Shown here piece by piece: positions 60,885 through 64,000 of a DNA stretch of 64,000 nucleotides. The notes under the pieces were generated by a model. It had not been told where the DNA came from. It was given only the letters and a program-made list of their open reading frames with translations, and did not search any database. Positions within the stretch are counted from its first letter, which is position 1. Each line of letters opens with the position of its first letter. The DNA is taken from the NCBI RefSeq assembly GCF_002952215.1, contig NZ_CP022600.1, positions 1,426,001 to 1,490,000 on the forward strand. The letters are read 5' to 3'. Origin of the DNA: Porphyrobacter sp. HT-58-2. Lineage in GTDB: Bacteria; Pseudomonadota; Alphaproteobacteria; Sphingomonadales; Sphingomonadaceae. A program made the translations under genes and the position numbers.

Positions 60885-62380
60885 TGAACGCGCCCCTGTC
60901 TCACCCGATGCTTCACCAGTGGCCCGTCGCCGCTCGCGATGCCCTCCCGCTGGCGCTGTGGAACGCCGCCGAGATCGAAGCGGCAACCGGCGGAATCGCC
61001 AGCCATGACTTTCAGGCTGCGGGGGTCGAAATGGACTCGCGCGACGTAAAGCCGGGTGATGTGTTCGTGGCGTTGAAGGGCGAGGCGATGGATGGGCATC
61101 GCTTCATCCCCGCCGCCTTCGCCAAGGGCGCGGTCGCAGCCATCGTCGACCGGCCGGTCGATTATCCGCACGTGCTGGTGAAGGACACCGCGCAGGCGCT
61201 GCATGATCTGGCTCATTTCGCGCGTGACCGTGCGGTTGATGCGGTGCGGATCGGGATCACGGGTTCGGTCGGCAAGACCGGGATGAAGGAGGCGATCTTC
61301 GCCTGCCTCGACCGCGCCAGCCGGGGTGCGGCGCATCGTTCGGTGCGCAGCTACAACAATCATGTCGGCGTGCCGCTGTCGCTGGCGCGCATGCCTGCGA
61401 GGGCGAAATTCGGCGTGTTCGAAATGGGGATGAACCACCGCCATGAAATCGCGCCGCTGGCCGCGCATGTGCGTCCCCACGTCGCGCTGATCACCACCAT
61501 CGCGCCTGCCCATATCGAGAACCTCGGCAGCCTTGAGGCGATTGCCGATGAAAAGTCGGAAATCTTCACCGGCCTCGTAGCCGGCGGGGTGGCGGTCATT
61601 CCGGCGGACAGCGAGTGGGCCGAACGGATGATCGGCCACGCGCGGGCGCTTGGTGCGCAGATCGTGACCTTCGGCCGGAGCGAAGGCGCGGACGTGCGCT
61701 TGCTCGATGCGATTCCGGCGGCGGGCGGTGGTTCGCTGGTGACGGCTGACCTTGGCGACCGGCGCATTTGCTACACCATTGCCGAGCCGGGCGAGCATTG
61801 GATCGTCAATTCGCTGGGCGTCATGGCCGCCGTGCGCGCCGCCGGAGGCGATCTGGCGAGTGCAGGGCTGGCGCTGGCTGAGATGGGCGGACTGAAGGGC
61901 CGCGGCGCGCGTCACACGATCACGCTCCCCCAAGGCGGCACCGCGCTGCTGATCGACGAAAGCTACAATGCCAACCCGGCTTCGATGCGCGCGACACTGA
62001 AGGCTCTGGCAGCGACGCCCGCCGTGCGCCGCATCGCGGTGCTGGGCAGCATGAAGGAACTCGGCGACTTTGCCGATGCCTTCCACCGCCAGCTTGCCGA
62101 ACCGCTGATTGAGGCGGACGTAAGCCATGCCATTCTCGTCGGGTCTGAGATGCAGGCGTTGGCCGAGGAACTTGGCGCCTGCGAACTGGGGAAAGTTGCG
62201 AGCGGTTCGCTTGGCAAGGGGCCAAGCTTCGCTCATTGCCAAAGTCCGGACGAGGCGATTGCGATGCTCGGGCAATTCGGCCTGACGCAAGGGGACGCGG
62301 TGCTGGTCAAGGGTTCCAATTCGGTCGGTCTGGGCCGGCTGGTTGCACACTTTACCGACACCGCCCGCACGGCAGGCTGA
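60884..62380 (+). CDS. murF: UDP-MurNAc-tripeptide:D-Ala-D-Ala ligase
   Basis: A 498-residue Mur ligase completing the pentapeptide. The start MDSRDVKPGDVFVALKGEAMDGH marks the MurF N-domain. The ATP loop is ITGSVGKTGMKEAI, and NHVGVPLSLAR, then MGMNHRHEI and IDESYNANPASMRA, are typical. Residues 1-30 are an extension with no recognised role. The ATG overlaps the last base of murE. It is followed by a 42-base gap before mraY. Confidence 0.95.
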   Translation: MNAPLSHPMLHQWPVAARDALPLALWNAAEIEAATGGIASHDFQAAGVEMDSRDVKPGDVFVALKGEAMDGHRFIPAAFAKGAVAAIVDRPVDYPHVLVKDTAQALHDLAHFARDRAVDAVRIGITGSVGKTGMKEAIFACLDRASRGAAHRSVRSYNNHVGVPLSLARMPARAKFGVFEMGMNHRHEIAPLAAHVRPHVALITTIAPAHIENLGSLEAIADEKSEIFTGLVAGGVAVIPADSEWAERMIGHARALGAQIVTFGRSEGADVRLLDAIPAAGGGSLVTADLGDRRICYTIAEPGEHWIVNSLGVMAAVRAAGGDLASAGLALAEMGGLKGRGARHTITLPQGGTALLIDESYNANPASMRATLKALAATPAVRRIAVLGSMKELGDFADAFHRQLAEPLIEADVSHAILVGSEMQALAEELGACELGKVASGSLGKGPSFAHCQSPDEAIAMLGQFGLTQGDAVLVKGSNSVGLGRLVAHFTDTARTAG

Positions 62381-62422
62381 GGGCCAAGGCATAAGGCGCA
62401 AAGGACGCCAAAGGACGATTTC

Positions 62423-63493
62423 ATGCTCTACCTGCTTGCCGAGTGGCTTGGCTTTGAAGGCATCCTCAATCTGGTTCGCTACCAGAGCTTCCGGGCAGGC
62501 GCGACGCTGATGACAGCGCTGATCATCGGTCTGTTGATCGGTGAGCGGTTCATCAACTTCCTGCGCGTGCGCCAGGGCAAGGGCCAGCCGATCCGCGAGG
62601 ACGGGCCGCAGACCCACCTTGCCAAGCGCGGCACGCCGACGATGGGCGGCCTGTTGATCCTGACCGCGCTGACCTGCGCCATGCTGCTGTGGATGGATCT
62701 GACCAGCCCCTTCGTGTGGGCCTGCCTTGCCGTGACCATCGGCTTTGGCTTCATCGGCTTTCTCGACGATTACGACAAGGTTTCCAAGAACAGCCATGCA
62801 GGCGTGCCGGGAAGGGTGCGGCTGGGGCTGGAATTCGTGGTGGCAGGGATCGCGGCGTGGATCATCGTGAGCGAGATCAACACCAACCTCTACCTGCCCT
62901 TTCTTACTGGCGTGAGCATTCCGCTGGGGCCGGCCTATTATGTCTTTGCCGCCTTCGTGATCGTGGGCGCGGGCAATGCGGTCAACCTGACGGATGGGCT
63001 GGATGGCCTTGCGATCATGCCGGTGATCATAGCGGCAGGCACCTTCGCGATCATCGCCTATCTGGTCGGGCGCGCGGACTTCAGCGCCTATCTCGGTATT
63101 CCGCACGTGCCGGGCGCGGGCGAGCTGGCGATCTTCTGCGCGGCGATCATGGGGGCAGGGCTTGCCTTCCTGTGGTTCAACGCGCCGCCTGCCGCTGTGT
63201 TCATGGGCGACACCGGGTCGCTGGCACTGGGCGGGGCGCTGGGCGCAATCGCCGTGGCGTCGCACCATGAAGTCGTGCTGGCGATTGTCGGCGGGCTGTT
63301 CGTGCTCGAAGCGGTCAGCGTTATCGTGCAGGTGTTCTGGTTCAAGCGCACCGGCAAGCGGGTGTTCCGCATGGCCCCGATCCACCACCATTTCGAGCAG
63401 CTCGGCTGGAGCGAGAGCAAGGTCGTTATCCGGTTCTGGATCATTGCCATCGTGCTGGCGCTGATCGGGCTTTCCACCCTGAAGCTGAGGTAG
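62423..63493 (+). CDS. mraY: Phospho-MurNAc-pentapeptide transferase
   Basis: A 356-residue ten-helix enzyme that attaches phospho-MurNAc-pentapeptide to undecaprenyl phosphate (lipid I). Conserved blocks are [12 protein letters not shown] [13 protein letters not shown], the catalytic [33 protein letters not shown] and the C-terminal [17 protein letters not shown]. All expected Asp residues are present. Inner membrane. Confidence 0.96.
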   Translation: MLYLLAEWLGFEGILNLVRYQSFRAGATLMTALIIGLLIGERFINFLRVRQGKGQPIREDGPQTHLAKRGTPTMGGLLILTALTCAMLLWMDLTSPFVWACLAVTIGFGFIGFLDDYDKVSKNSHAGVPGRVRLGLEFVVAGIAAWIIVSEINTNLYLPFLTGVSIPLGPAYYVFAAFVIVGAGNAVNLTDGLDGLAIMPVIIAAGTFAIIAYLVGRADFSAYLGIPHVPGAGELAIFCAAIMGAGLAFLWFNAPPAAVFMGDTGSLALGGALGAIAVASHHEVVLAIVGGLFVLEAVSVIVQVFWFKRTGKRVFRMAPIHHHFEQLGWSESKVVIRFWIIAIVLALIGLSTLKLR

Positions 63494-63503
63494 GCTGCGG
63501 CAC

Positions 63504-64000
63504 GTGATCACCTCCCCCGCCTTTGCCGGAAAACGCTACGCGGTGCTCGGCCTCGCGCGTTCGGGCGCGGCAGCGGCTGAGGCACTTCTGGCAAGCGGGG
63601 CGCAGGTTGCGGCATGGGACAGGCAACCGCACGCGCGTGAACCGTTTGAAGGGCGCTGCCAGCTGATCGATCCGCTGGAACTCGATCTTTCCGGCTTTGC
63701 CGGCGTGGTCGTGTCGCCCGGTGTGCCGCTCAACAGCCACCCGATCGGGCCGCATGTGTGGCAATATGGCCTGCCGGTGATCGGCGATATCGAACTCTTC
63801 GCTTCCGCCCGCGCCAGCTTGCCGCCGCACAAGGTGGTCGGCATCACCGGAACCAACGGCAAGTCGACCACCACCGCGCTGGTTCATCACATCCTCCAGA
63901 CGGCGGGCGTGGCGAGCGTCATGGGCGGCAATATCGGCGATCCGATCCTGGGACAGCAGCCCTTGCCCGAAGGGGGCGTCTATGTGCTCGAACTGTCGAG
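63504..64000 (+). CDS. murD: UDP-MurNAc-L-Ala:D-Glu ligase (5' part only)
   Basis: The frame from GTG 63504 is open to the window edge (165 complete codons), so the gene is partial. It begins with GKRYAVLGLARSGAAAAEALL, the Rossmann-like UDP-binding start of MurD, then VVVSPGVPLNSHPI and the ATP loop VGITGTNGKSTTTALV, and NIGDPIL. It adds D-Glu to UDP-MurNAc-L-Ala. It follows mraY by ten bases, the standard dcw order; ftsW and murG would be expected next. Confidence 0.93.
   Translation, partial: MITSPAFAGKRYAVLGLARSGAAAAEALLASGAQVAAWDRQPHAREPFEGRCQLIDPLELDLSGFAGVVVSPGVPLNSHPIGPHVWQYGLPVIGDIELFASARASLPPHKVVGITGTNGKSTTTALVHHILQTAGVASVMGGNIGDPILGQQPLPEGGVYVLELS

Noticed and set aside
60455..63511. 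A very long open frame (about 1000 codons) on the minus strand opposite murE–murF–mraY
   Set aside because: It lies antisense to three confident genes, is rich in Arg, His, Gln and Asp as expected from a GC-rich shadow frame, and has no recognisable domain.

Overview
The window is a GC-rich (roughly two-thirds G+C by eye), densely coded chromosomal segment of an alphaproteobacterium. Gene content and order (argS–SPOR–nagZ–scpAB–tatABC, glnB–glnA, ccmA–ccmB, the mraZ-headed dcw cluster, a Tad/Cpa pilus locus) and protein style point to Sphingomonadales, most likely Erythrobacteraceae (Erythrobacter/Porphyrobacter-like). That placement is inferred from memory of such genomes; no search was run. 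I see no phage, insertion sequence, CRISPR array, tRNA or rRNA.

Layout. 1–1949: end of a secreted-protein gene, a crotonase and a MarR regulator. 1992–9447 (minus): a Tad pilus locus cpaA–cpaB–cpaC–cpaD–cpaE–tadB–tadC that lacks cpaF where it would be expected and whose secretin gene cpaC is frameshifted. 9551–11875: an alpha/beta hydrolase, a DAO-family oxidoreductase and a YegP-like protein. 12012–14477 (minus): rnhA, thrB, ispH. 14551–21967 (plus): a lipoprotein, argS, a SPOR protein, nagZ, scpA, scpB, tatA, tatB, tatC. 21969–26093: a frameshifted amidohydrolase, ilvA, bpt. 26062–32730: tamA (frameshifted) and tamB. 32830–34483: a GH24 lysozyme and an XRE regulator/membrane-protein pair behind a three-unit operator-like array. 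34555–41014: a serine-protease autotransporter, a Ca2+/Na+ antiporter and two exported proteins of unknown function. 41107–45984 (minus): glnA, glnB, argC, an SH3 protein and pepA. 46049–55292: mixed housekeeping genes (map, ccmA/ccmB, phhB, SDR, alkA-type glycosylase, ferredoxin, cysK). 55691–64000: mraZ, rsmH, ftsL, ftsI, murE, murF, mraY and the start of murD.

Functional themes are envelope biogenesis (Tat export, TAM, peptidoglycan precursors and recycling, division, Tad pilus), nitrogen and amino-acid metabolism, and chromosome organisation (ScpAB, plus a parS-like site).

Three things stand out. (1) Five genes carry single-frame disruptions (cpaC, the amidohydrolase, tamA, pepA, ftsL), each correctable by a one-base change, or by removing one copy of a 7-bp tandem repeat in cpaC. 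This density suggests indel errors in the sequence, or active gene decay. (2) A composite hairpin repeat occurs three times, each time beginning 6–9 nt after a stop codon and in the orientation of the gene it follows. (3) Several regulatory arrays are readable directly: a 17-bp triple repeat before the XRE gene, GGGA boxes at 10-bp period before mraZ, and a sigma-54-like promoter before glnB.
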